64,000 nt of DNA from Prosthecobacter gellanilyticus (GTDB lineage: Bacteria > Verrucomicrobiota > Verrucomicrobiia > Verrucomicrobiales > Verrucomicrobiaceae). This document shows, piece after piece, positions 39,126-47,302 of the stretch. The number at the start of each line of letters is the position of its first letter. Positions within the stretch are counted from its first letter, which is position 1. The stretch is from the NCBI RefSeq assembly GCF_007992435.1, contig NZ_BKAG01000007.1:62001-126000 (forward strand), read 5' to 3'. A program made the position numbers and the translations under genes. Below the pieces are notes generated by a model that saw only the letters and a list, made by a program, of their open reading frames with translations, was not told the DNA's origin and made no database searches.

Positions 39126-41033
39126 ATGAGCCAGAACCCCATCGGACGTTCCGCTTCCGGCGCCTGTCTCCCAGCGCTTCTCCTTGTGCTGCTGGCCGTC
39201 ACCGGTCTTCTGGGTGCTGCAGACGTGCCAAACCCCGCAGGTGTGAAAAGCACCGCGCGCATCTGGGACGAGGAGATCCTCGCGGCCATCCGCATTGACC
39301 GGCCGCACCCTCCAGTGCACGCGCGCAATCTCTTCTCGCTGTCTGCGGCCATGTATGACGCCTGGGCGGCCTATGATCCTGCGGCGGCAGGCTTCATCTA
39401 CCGGGGCAAGCACACCGCGCCCGACATCGCCGCCGCACGGCACCAAGCGGTGAGCTACGCGGCCTATCGAATTTTGACGGAACGTTATGCGTTTTCCCTG
39501 AACGCGGCGAAGTCCCAGCAGGCCTTTGATGCCCGCATGAAGGCGCTCGGTTTTGACGTGGACAACAAGGCTGCGGACCCGGCCACACCGGCGGGTGTGG
39601 GCAACAGCGTGGCAGCGGCTGTCTCAGCGTTCTTCATGGAAGACGGGGCCCTCCAGGCGCAGGCCTATGCCGACCTGCCGGTGGAGAAGGGCGGGTACAA
39701 ATGCGTGAACGAACCCCTGGTCACCGGCCTTAGCGGCACCAACGTCAAGGACATCAACTGCTGGCAGCCGCTAGCCATCGCCAATGCCATTGACCAGCAT
39801 GGGAATCCCACCGGCCCCATCCAGACCTTCCAGGGCCCCCAGTGGCTCGCCGTCCGCCCTTTTGCCCTCAAGCGCGAGGACAGCCGCAAACCCTGGATCG
39901 ATCCAGGGCCCCAGCCGCGACTCCAGGGCGCTGGAGACGCCCAGTTTCGGGATGAGGTGGTGGAGATCATCCGGCGCAGCAGCGAGTTAAACCCTGACGA
40001 TGGCGTCGTTATCAACATCTCCCCCGGCGCCTTTGGCAACAACACCCTCGGCGCCAACGACGGCAACGGCCACCCGGTGAATCCGGCCACCGGCGCCCCT
40101 TACCCGCCCAATCTGGTGAAACGTGGTGACTTCTCCCGCATCCTGGCAGAGTTCTGGGCGGACGGTCCCACCTCGGAAACACCACCTGGCCACTGGAACG
40201 TCATCGCCAACAAAGTGGGTGACACCCCCGGCTTCAGCAAGCGCTTGGGCGGCCGCGGTAACGTGCTCAATGACCTGGAGTGGGATGTGAAGCTCTACTT
40301 CGTCCTCAACGCGGCGCTGCATGATGCCGCCTGCGCAGCTTGGTCCGTGAAGCGCTATTACGACGGAGGCCGCCCCATCTGCTTCATCCGTTACATGGGC
40401 CAGATGGGCCAGTGCACCCAGAAGGACGCGCCTAACTATCATGCGGAAGGTCTGCCGCTTGTGCCGGGTCTGATTGAAAGCGTGACCACCGAAACCGCGC
40501 GTCCGGGCCAGCGGCATGCCGGTCTGCCGGTCGGTGCCGTGGCGGTGCTCTCGTGGGCGGGCCAGCCGGCTGAGCCTACCAAAAAGCATGGCGGGACGAA
40601 ATGGATCCTCGCAGCAGACTGGCTGCCCTATCAACGGCCGACCTTTGTCACTCCGGGCTTCCCGGGCTTTGTTTCCGGCCACAGCACCTTCAGCCGGTCG
40701 GCTGCGGAGGTCATGACGTCCATCACGGGCTCGCCCTTTTTCCCTGGCGGCCTGGCGACTCACCGGGAACCTGCCGACACCGGCCTGAAGTTTGAAAAGG
40801 GTCCCAGCCAGCCGGTGGAACTGCAATGGGGCACCTACTATGATGCGGCGGACCAAGCCGGCCTTTCCCGTCTTTGGGGCGGCATTCATGTGTCCGCAGA
40901 TGATCTCACCGGCCGGCGCCTCGGTTCGCAGTGCGGCAAGCTCGCCTGGGAGCTCGCGCAGAAATACTTTGATGGCACCATCGTCAGCAAACGCGGACTT
41001 TTCGGCTATCAGCGTCCCAAGTCGTCATCTTGA
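39126..41033 (+). CDS. Secreted vanadium-dependent haloperoxidase-like protein (PAP2 superfamily)
   Basis: This 635-residue protein has a signal peptide ending near LLGAADV. The C-terminal half carries the vanadate/phosphate pocket of the PAP2 / vanadium-haloperoxidase family: VKRYYDGGRPICFIRY (Lys and Arg ligands), PGFPGFVSGHSTFSRSA (Ser-Gly-His) and SRLWGGIHVSADD (Arg and the vanadate-linked His). The N-terminal half has SAAMYDAWAAYD, typical of bacterial members. It could oxidise halides with peroxide, or act as a phosphatase; sequence alone does not decide. It lies 140 bases behind the DUF1573 gene on the same strand and is probably the end of that group. Confidence 0.88.
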   Translation: MSQNPIGRSASGACLPALLLVLLAVTGLLGAADVPNPAGVKSTARIWDEEILAAIRIDRPHPPVHARNLFSLSAAMYDAWAAYDPAAAGFIYRGKHTAPDIAAARHQAVSYAAYRILTERYAFSLNAAKSQQAFDARMKALGFDVDNKAADPATPAGVGNSVAAAVSAFFMEDGALQAQAYADLPVEKGGYKCVNEPLVTGLSGTNVKDINCWQPLAIANAIDQHGNPTGPIQTFQGPQWLAVRPFALKREDSRKPWIDPGPQPRLQGAGDAQFRDEVVEIIRRSSELNPDDGVVINISPGAFGNNTLGANDGNGHPVNPATGAPYPPNLVKRGDFSRILAEFWADGPTSETPPGHWNVIANKVGDTPGFSKRLGGRGNVLNDLEWDVKLYFVLNAALHDAACAAWSVKRYYDGGRPICFIRYMGQMGQCTQKDAPNYHAEGLPLVPGLIESVTTETARPGQRHAGLPVGAVAVLSWAGQPAEPTKKHGGTKWILAADWLPYQRPTFVTPGFPGFVSGHSTFSRSAAEVMTSITGSPFFPGGLATHREPADTGLKFEKGPSQPVELQWGTYYDAADQAGLSRLWGGIHVSADDLTGRRLGSQCGKLAWELAQKYFDGTIVSKRGLFGYQRPKSSS

Positions 41034-41182
41034 GGCACATCATTCCACCTGCAAACCGCCTCAAAATCGCCCCCGCTGCAGTCCCTGTTCACTGCCGCAT
41101 CCCGTTGCTCAGGTGGCCGAGCCCCCAGTCTGCGCCAATCCGTGGTGTTGTTGAGCAATCATGAGCCCAGCCTAATCTACGG

Positions 41183-44100
41183 CTATTCCAGAGTCACGCT
41201 GCCGCTCCATTGTGGCGTCACAGTCACCTTCTTAGCAGGCTCAACCTCACCATTAATGAACGGCAACTCGGCCACGTTGAAGAATCCAACCCCACGGTTG
41301 AAGCCTTCGCGTGTGATCAAGATCCCAGTGTAGGTTACCGAGCGAGTAATCGTGGGTGGCGTTTCCGCGTCACTTGTGGGATCGGGATCCTTCAACACGA
41401 AGGAGCCACTGAAATTGCCCGTTTTGGCGGCGACCGTAAGCTTGATGCCAAAATCATTGGGAGTCTCCACAGTGACAGCGTTTTTGTCATTGATGGCCAC
41501 GTTCCACATTTCCAGACCACTGATGTGACCTTGGGTTTCTGCAAAGGTGAGTGACGCATTTGCATTAGGCAAGGCATCAGTGAGCAGCCCAAGCACCGGC
41601 TTATTGAGTCCTGGCTTGGCATAAAGTCCACCGATCACCTTCACATCATTCAACATGAAACCGAGCTTATATGTGCGTGTTGTCGATAGCTGCGGCTGTT
41701 CGTTTTTTACCCAATAAACCGAACCATCAAGCAGCTTTGGGACCGGTTCTCCGAGACTCTCATACTCTCCAGCCGTAATGAGCGATGTGCCCTGAACACA
41801 ACCCGTATTCACATACAGCATGTTGTGCATGGCCACTTGACCACCTTTACCCAGAGGAGCGCTACCTGTGAAGACTGTGGCATCAGCCAGTTTACCAGAC
41901 CAGCTCACAATACCTGCTGCGGTAACATTCACAACTGCAACGCCGAAACCTGCCGGTCCATCACCACCCTGCGGATCAAAAGCAGTGTTATAGCTTCCCA
42001 CATATTGGGTGGCCGGTGCCTTCGCGCTCCAGGGGCTATGGAAGACGGTAAGAGTAGCCTCCCCCTCTTCATCGTTGCCCACGACTGCAAGAGTCTCTTC
42101 AAGGTTCTCATCTTCATAGGCCTGGGTGCCAACCGTGAAGTCAAGGTATAGCAGTGCTTGCCCGGTCTTACGCGAGATACTGGCATGCACGATAAAAGGC
42201 GCCTCGTCATTATCCTTCGTGAGGGTGCCTTTGAAAGCATAAGTTTTTGAAGCCAGCTTCACCGTGCCAGTGAACGCGCCCGTTGACAAAACGGTCACTT
42301 TCAAAGTGCCGCCAAGTTCATCCGTCAACACCTGATCTCTATTGATCAGACCGTAAAAATTGCCTGTTTCTGCGGCGCCCAACGGCATAACCTTCCACTC
42401 CACGGTTTGGATTTCACTGCTGCCCGCAGCGTTGCTAGCACTCACTTTGAGAAGGTAGGCAACGACCTCACCTCTAACCAACTTTGCTGCAGTGGCCTGG
42501 CCCGTCAGACGTCCCGTCGCAGCATCCAGCTTGATGCCCGCAGGCAGGCCGGAAACAGTGAACTTGGTCGGATTATTTGAAGCAGGAATGACAAAATTCA
42601 CGCTCTGCGCTACCTGAACCGTATCAAAGGCTTCACTCAAATGCTCAGCATTGAGAGTTGGTTTTTGCACCACGGCCAAAACTGTTGGGCCGTTGTTGCC
42701 CACCACATCATTATGCGGCGTGTGCATGGTGATTTCACAGGTGTATTCACCTGCATGTCCTCCAGTCATGCCGGTAATAACGAGTGTTTTGTCATGGGTG
42801 CCGGTGCGGGCGTCGCCGTCGTCGAGCAAGGTTGTGCCTTGCTTCCATCGGTAGCTCATTGGCGTACCCGCTGGGAATGCAACGTTTGCGGTCATTGTGA
42901 CGTTGCCGCCAAGAGGGACGGATCGCGTCGCGGGACCAGGAGTGACGACTGCTAGATAGACGTTGTCCGAAACCTCAGTGGAAACGTCACTTTTGGCTGT
43001 CAGGGTGTAAATGCCAGCATCAGTGGTTTTCAGGGGGCCAATCGTCAGAGAGCTGGCCGTGCCACCTGGAATGCTTGTCGTGCCTCTTTTCCAAAGCAAG
43101 GTGATGGGATCAGATCCTGTGACCCCTGGACTGAAGGTAACGATTTGACCAAGAGTAGCGACAACGGATTGCGCTTGCTCAACGAATTCAGGCGCTTGTG
43201 GTGTCTCGGTGGTGGCTATCACTGCCGTGTTGCTGTTAACGGCACCTAGACTGTTGCTGACCTGGACCCAGAAAGAGGCTCCCCCACTAAGGTAAGGTGT
43301 TGTGTAGCTGGCGCTCGTGGCTCCTTCAATAGGTGTCGTAGTGTCTCCGGATTCACCCATGTACCATTGATAGTTTAGAGGTGAACCAGTCGCAGTGGTT
43401 ACCATCGTTGCCCTCTGGCCAATCACCCGTAACTGGCTTGATGGATGTTTCGTGATAACCGGTGGCACAATGCTGCTGGCTTTGAGGCTAAAGTTATCAA
43501 AAGACAGCGTGCCATAGCCAGGCCCAGCGGCCTTCATAAATCCGACCAAAGCAATGCCAAACTTGTCATCGGCCGACATCCCCCAATTGGCATTGTGTGC
43601 GCCACCGCCACCCGCAACACCATAGCTGGAAAGAGCCTGCCACTGATAACCATTGGTAGCGCCATCCAGATCCACCGAGAGGGTGAAAACTTTAGACGTC
43701 GCGTTGAATGATACCTTCAGAACACTGTTTGGCGATGTTGCGTTGAACTGCTCGGTCAGTCCTACGGATGCGACGTTGTCTGTCACGAACTCGCCGATAA
43801 AAATCTTTGAGGGTTTCGCCGGTGGTTGGGGGAAATACCATTGAAATGGGAGTGTAATATGATTCCCGCTATCTCCACTGATCTCGAGGCTTACCCGCAC
43901 TCGGCTATTCACAACCAAGCTTTTGCCAGAATTTGTAGCTTCGACTGTCGCCTCCCAATCTTGCCCGTAGGTAGGTTGGCCTGACAAGAGTGAAAGCCTG
44001 CTCTCAGCCCCTTCCTCGCTCGCTCCCACGAAGGATAAACGCTGATCTGTCTCCACCAACTGCACAGAGCTAGCCTCCAGTGACCACTTTGCCGCATCGA

Positions 44101-44560
44101 TTAAATTATCGTCGAAATTGTCAGTGATCATGCTCGGGGCCGTCCCTGCCGTGCCACTCAGGGAAACGACAAAAGGATTTTGACCGGGATCATTGCTGCC
44201 AATGTGAAGACTGGTGGCGCGCAAGCCACCCTCACTAGGGGAGAAACTCACCGTGAGTGTCTTGCTGGCGCCGGCTGCAATTGTGCTCTCGGTGAGCCCC
44301 CCAGTGATGAAATCACTGCTATTGCCGCCCACCATGCTAAAAGAAAGAGCTGACAAGGTCTCTTCGCCCGTATTCCGAATCGTGATGGGGCGATTAACTG
44401 AGCCGCCAACCACCGCATAACCCATATTCACCGATGCTGAACCGGTCAGAGGTGAGCCTGCCGGATATTCCACTGTGATCTGGGGCGGTAATTGGGCAGC
44501 GATTGGAGAAACGACTGCCAGTGAAACGAGGCATAGCAGCGAAAAACAAAAAAATCTCAT
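41183..44560 (-). CDS. Secreted multidomain protein: ASH-like, Ig-like and the shared C-terminal module
   Basis: This 1125-residue protein has a signal peptide (about 1-22). Residues about 25-135 are a choice-of-anchor-D/ASH-like domain (ITIRNTGEETLSALSFSM). A lectin-like beta region follows (140-365), then three Ig-like domains (about 370-640) and a putative-Ig segment (650-730, GLPAGIKLDAATGRLTG). The C-terminal part (about 735-1125) repeats the order seen in each module of the 2429-aa protein: YGLI, a SGKLAD segment, a strand with GNFSGSF, and a Gly-rich end. The gene is visibly less GC-rich than its neighbours, which suggests a different origin. It converges on the haloperoxidase gene. 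The function is unknown. Confidence 0.85.
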   Translation of the reverse strand: MRFFCFSLLCLVSLAVVSPIAAQLPPQITVEYPAGSPLTGSASVNMGYAVVGGSVNRPITIRNTGEETLSALSFSMVGGNSSDFITGGLTESTIAAGASKTLTVSFSPSEGGLRATSLHIGSNDPGQNPFVVSLSGTAGTAPSMITDNFDDNLIDAAKWSLEASSVQLVETDQRLSFVGASEEGAESRLSLLSGQPTYGQDWEATVEATNSGKSLVVNSRVRVSLEISGDSGNHITLPFQWYFPQPPAKPSKIFIGEFVTDNVASVGLTEQFNATSPNSVLKVSFNATSKVFTLSVDLDGATNGYQWQALSSYGVAGGGGAHNANWGMSADDKFGIALVGFMKAAGPGYGTLSFDNFSLKASSIVPPVITKHPSSQLRVIGQRATMVTTATGSPLNYQWYMGESGDTTTPIEGATSASYTTPYLSGGASFWVQVSNSLGAVNSNTAVIATTETPQAPEFVEQAQSVVATLGQIVTFSPGVTGSDPITLLWKRGTTSIPGGTASSLTIGPLKTTDAGIYTLTAKSDVSTEVSDNVYLAVVTPGPATRSVPLGGNVTMTANVAFPAGTPMSYRWKQGTTLLDDGDARTGTHDKTLVITGMTGGHAGEYTCEITMHTPHNDVVGNNGPTVLAVVQKPTLNAEHLSEAFDTVQVAQSVNFVIPASNNPTKFTVSGLPAGIKLDAATGRLTGQATAAKLVRGEVVAYLLKVSASNAAGSSEIQTVEWKVMPLGAAETGNFYGLINRDQVLTDELGGTLKVTVLSTGAFTGTVKLASKTYAFKGTLTKDNDEAPFIVHASISRKTGQALLYLDFTVGTQAYEDENLEETLAVVGNDEEGEATLTVFHSPWSAKAPATQYVGSYNTAFDPQGGDGPAGFGVAVVNVTAAGIVSWSGKLADATVFTGSAPLGKGGQVAMHNMLYVNTGCVQGTSLITAGEYESLGEPVPKLLDGSVYWVKNEQPQLSTTRTYKLGFMLNDVKVIGGLYAKPGLNKPVLGLLTDALPNANASLTFAETQGHISGLEMWNVAINDKNAVTVETPNDFGIKLTVAAKTGNFSGSFVLKDPDPTSDAETPPTITRSVTYTGILITREGFNRGVGFFNVAELPFINGEVEPAKKVTVTPQWSGSVTLE

Positions 44561-44928
44561 GATGAGGCAGGTGTAAGCGCGAGGAGCTTGGCGAAGCCCC
44601 TTTTAATGTCAGGTTCTGTGATTGTCAAAAGAGGGAGGGTTCGGTTAACCCTTTGCGATTTCCCAAGCTTCAGCCAGAAACAATCCAGCGCTGTTTGACC
44701 GTTGAAACGCGACAATCCAGGAGAGAGCCAAAGCATAGATCTTCTTCAGAGAAGAAGATCTTCGCCTCTCCCGCTGCCAAACGGACGTGACTGTCCACAT
44801 GATCGTGAAGGGCCTCGGTCTGTTTGGGCAGCTCTGCTAGATTTTCGGACTGCAGACTTTCGGTGAAGGCGTTGAACAGGCGCAAGACGTTCCGACCTTC
44901 AAACATCAACAAACAACCCACTCAAGAA
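44561..44928. other. Gap upstream of the 1125-aa gene; weak small reading frame and a hairpin
   Basis: The gap should hold the promoter of the 1125-aa gene. A possible 83-residue frame on the minus strand (44670-44921, ending VSTVKQRWIVSG) has no recognisable family and no supported start. Inside it, AGATCTTCTTC and GAAGAAGATCT form a perfect 11-bp hairpin with an AGA loop (44737-44761). I see nothing that identifies an integrase or excisionase. Confidence 0.4.
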
Positions 44929-45096
44929 GCGCGGGTTCAATTTCCGCCCTCGCCTCCGCTTTCAAAATCGATGGAAGTGACGGGCTTCGCACCGCTAAAA
45001 GCTTTCCGTGTGCTTGTGCACCGTCTCCCGATAGACCGTTGGACTCTGTCCCACCCGGGCGCCGAATTGCTCCGCGAAGCTGCTGCCATCTACAAA
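44929..45096. repeat. Right direct repeat of the 27-kb segment (partial tRNA-Cys plus AraC-gene tail)
   Basis: 44929-44957 is the T arm and 3' acceptor strand of tRNA-Cys (28 of 29 matches to 17942-17970). The D and anticodon arms are absent and the preceding bases are unrelated, so it is not a functional tRNA. 44992-45096 is the 3' end of the intact AraC-type gene and matches the left copy at 97 of 105 positions. The arrangement is that expected of the distal attachment site of an element inserted at a tRNA 3' end. Confidence 0.85.
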
Positions 45097-45819
45097 CCCG
45101 CATCGGACTGCGATCTGCGCTGCCGATAAGTTCGTTTCCTCCAGCAGCTTCATCCCAGCGGCGACGCGAGTCTTCATGAGAAACTCCTGCGGGCTGAAGC
45201 CGAAGGCCTGCTGAAAGCGGCGCTGAAAGTGGCGCATGGACAGGCCGCACTTGCGCGCCACTTCTGCCAGCAAGATGGGCGTCGCGTAGTCCTTCCTGAT
45301 GATCTCCACCGCCTGGGCCACGCTTTGCAGCATGGGCAGCTTCATCTCATGCTCGGCTGCAGGTCGCACCACACCGGCGGTGCCGCAGATGCGGCCTTTG
45401 CTGTCCTTCAGCGGCAGCTTGCTGACAAACACCCAGTCCGGGCTGCCCTGCTTGTCAAACCACAGCTCCACACGCTCGATGCAGTGGTCCTTGCCGGAGA
45501 GCAGCCGCTCATCATCACTCACGTAGCCGGAGGCCATGGAATGCGGCGCCACATCAAAATCAGTTAGGCCGAGGATCTCCCTCTCATGGCGCAATTGGTG
45601 GTGCTGCAGGAAGCTCCGGCTGACCAGCATGAAGCGGCCTTTCGCATCCTTGCAGTAGAAGCAGACGCCGGGAAGATGGTCGAAAAGCGTGTGGAAATGC
45701 CCTGCCGGGTGCAGCTTTCCCAGCCAGGTGCCGCGTTCCCGCTCCAGGCTCTGGGAAGTTCTGCGGGCGCCGGGCCGTCTGGCTGACTTTGGCGCATTTG
45801 GCATAGGCTTTGTCGTCAC
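44995..45819 (-). CDS. AraC-family transcriptional regulator with N-terminal PAS domain
   Basis: This is 274 residues from a GTG; an ATG five codons later is also possible. Residues about 42-155 form a PAS domain ([23 protein letters not shown], then ILGLTDFDV), a pattern common in sensory proteins. Residues about 170-270 are the AraC double helix-turn-helix: [20 protein letters not shown] and [20 protein letters not shown], with the usual FGFSPQEFL between them. It diverges from xylA with 86 bases between starts, so control of xylA is plausible. Its last 105 bases are duplicated at 18004-18108. Confidence 0.92.
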   Translation of the reverse strand: MTTKPMPNAPKSARRPGARRTSQSLERERGTWLGKLHPAGHFHTLFDHLPGVCFYCKDAKGRFMLVSRSFLQHHQLRHEREILGLTDFDVAPHSMASGYVSDDERLLSGKDHCIERVELWFDKQGSPDWVFVSKLPLKDSKGRICGTAGVVRPAAEHEMKLPMLQSVAQAVEIIRKDYATPILLAEVARKCGLSMRHFQRRFQQAFGFSPQEFLMKTRVAAGMKLLEETNLSAAQIAVRCGFVDGSSFAEQFGARVGQSPTVYRETVHKHTESF

Positions 45820-45905
45820 GCCGGGTTTCTAGCCCGGTTATGAATGGCCTGTCAACGGCAGCCACGCTGTCATCCCAGGAATCCAACCCAGTCCGAACCC
45901 AGCCT

Positions 45906-47219
45906 ATGTCCGCTCAGTTCCCCAACATTCCCCGCATCGCCTACGAAGGCGCGCAGTCAAAGAACCCCTTTGCTTTCAAGCACTACAATCCTGACGAGCT
46001 CGTCGAAGGCAAGTCCATGCGTGAGCACCTGCGCTTCTCCATGGTCTACTGGCACACCATGTGCGGCCAGGGCGCGGACATGTTTGGCGCTCCCACCGCC
46101 ATCCGTCCGTGGGATGATGGCAAGAGCGGCCTCGATCAGGCCAAGGCCCGCGTGCCGGTGTTCTTCGAGATGGCTGAGAAGCTGCAGATGCCTTACTGGG
46201 CCTTCCATGACCGCGATATCTCCCCTCATGGCAAGACGCTTCGTGAGTCGAACGAGTGGCTCGACACCATCGTGGGTCTTTGCAAAGAACAACAGAAGCG
46301 CACGGGCATCAAGCTGCTCTGGGGCACCGCTCAGCTCTTTGTGCATCCGCGCTTCATGCACGGCGCCGCCACCTCGCCGAATGCCGAGGTCTTCGCTTTC
46401 GCCGCCGCGCAGGTGAAGAAGGCTCTCGAAGTCACCCATGAGCTGGGTGGTGAAGGCTACACCTTCTGGGGCGGCCGTGAAGGCTACATGACCCTCTGGA
46501 ACACAGACATGAAGCGCGAGCTCGATCACCTCGCCAAGTTCCTCCACATGGCCGTCGACCATGCCAAGGCCATCGGTTTCAAAGGCCAGTTCTACATCGA
46601 GCCGAAGCCCAAGGAACCCACGAAGCATCAGTATGACAGCGATGCTGCCGCCTGCTTGAACTTCCTCCGCGAATACAACCTGCTCCCCTACTTCAAGCTC
46701 AACCTGGAGACCAACCACGCCACACTCGCAGGCCACTCCATGCAGCATGAAATGGAAGTCGCAGGTGCCGCCGGCGCTCTCGGCTCTCTGGATGCGAACA
46801 CCGGTGACCTCCTCCTCGGCTGGGATACGGACCAGTTCCTGACCGATACTCCGGTCGCCACGCAGATGATGCTCTCCGCTCTGAAGTATGGCGGTCTCAC
46901 CACCGGTGGTGTGAACTTCGATGCAAAGGTTCGCCGCGAGAGCATTGACCCTGAAGATCTCTTCTTCGCCCACATCGGCGGCATGGATGCCTTTGCCCGT
47001 GGTTTGAAGAACGCCGCCGCCATCCGCGCAGACGGCCGGATCGACCAGTTCATGAAGCAGCGCTACGCTTCCTGGGACACCGGCCTCGGTGCCCGCATCG
47101 AAGCTGGCCAGGAATCCTTCGCTTCTCTGGAAGCCTTCGCCCTGGAGAAGGGTGAAGCTGCTCCAAACATCAGCGGCCGTCAGGAATACCTGGAGAACAT
47201 CGTCAACGAGCTCACCTGA
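45906..47219 (+). CDS. xylA: Xylose isomerase
   Basis: From the ATG at 45906 this encodes 437 residues, the length of class II enzymes; an earlier frame start at 45810 overlaps the divergent regulator and is rejected. The enzyme interconverts xylose and xylulose using two divalent metals. Hallmarks are AFHDRDISP with the catalytic His, [26 protein letters not shown] with the catalytic Lys and metal-binding Glu, [12 protein letters not shown], and LGWDTDQF. No xylulokinase gene is adjacent. The divergent PAS-AraC gene is the likely regulator. A strong terminator follows. Confidence 0.97.
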   Translation: MSAQFPNIPRIAYEGAQSKNPFAFKHYNPDELVEGKSMREHLRFSMVYWHTMCGQGADMFGAPTAIRPWDDGKSGLDQAKARVPVFFEMAEKLQMPYWAFHDRDISPHGKTLRESNEWLDTIVGLCKEQQKRTGIKLLWGTAQLFVHPRFMHGAATSPNAEVFAFAAAQVKKALEVTHELGGEGYTFWGGREGYMTLWNTDMKRELDHLAKFLHMAVDHAKAIGFKGQFYIEPKPKEPTKHQYDSDAAACLNFLREYNLLPYFKLNLETNHATLAGHSMQHEMEVAGAAGALGSLDANTGDLLLGWDTDQFLTDTPVATQMMLSALKYGGLTTGGVNFDAKVRRESIDPEDLFFAHIGGMDAFARGLKNAAAIRADGRIDQFMKQRYASWDTGLGARIEAGQESFASLEAFALEKGEAAPNISGRQEYLENIVNELT

Positions 47220-47240
47220 TTGATCCTCCATTAAAGAATC

Positions 47241-47275
47241 AGCCCCGCCGGGACATGTCCTGGCGGGGCTTTTTG
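47241..47275 (+). terminator. Rho-independent terminator after xylA
   Basis: AGCCCCGCC and GGCGGGGCT form a perfect 9-bp stem with inner pairing of GGACATGTCC, followed by TTTTTG. It lies 22 bases past the xylA stop. Confidence 0.93.
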
Positions 47276-47302
47276 TTATTCTTGTTCGCGAGGCGGAGGC
47301 GG

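Noticed and set aside
17972..44928. Integrase or transposase inside the island
   Set aside because: I looked for tyrosine-recombinase, serine-recombinase and DDE patterns in all large frames and saw none.
44929..44957. Second tRNA-Cys gene
   Set aside because: Only the T arm and 3' acceptor strand are present, with a mismatch in the T stem. D and anticodon arms are missing.
45957..47231. Long minus-strand frame opposite xylA
   Set aside because: xylA is certain from its catalytic motifs. The opposite frame runs across the xylA stop without family features.
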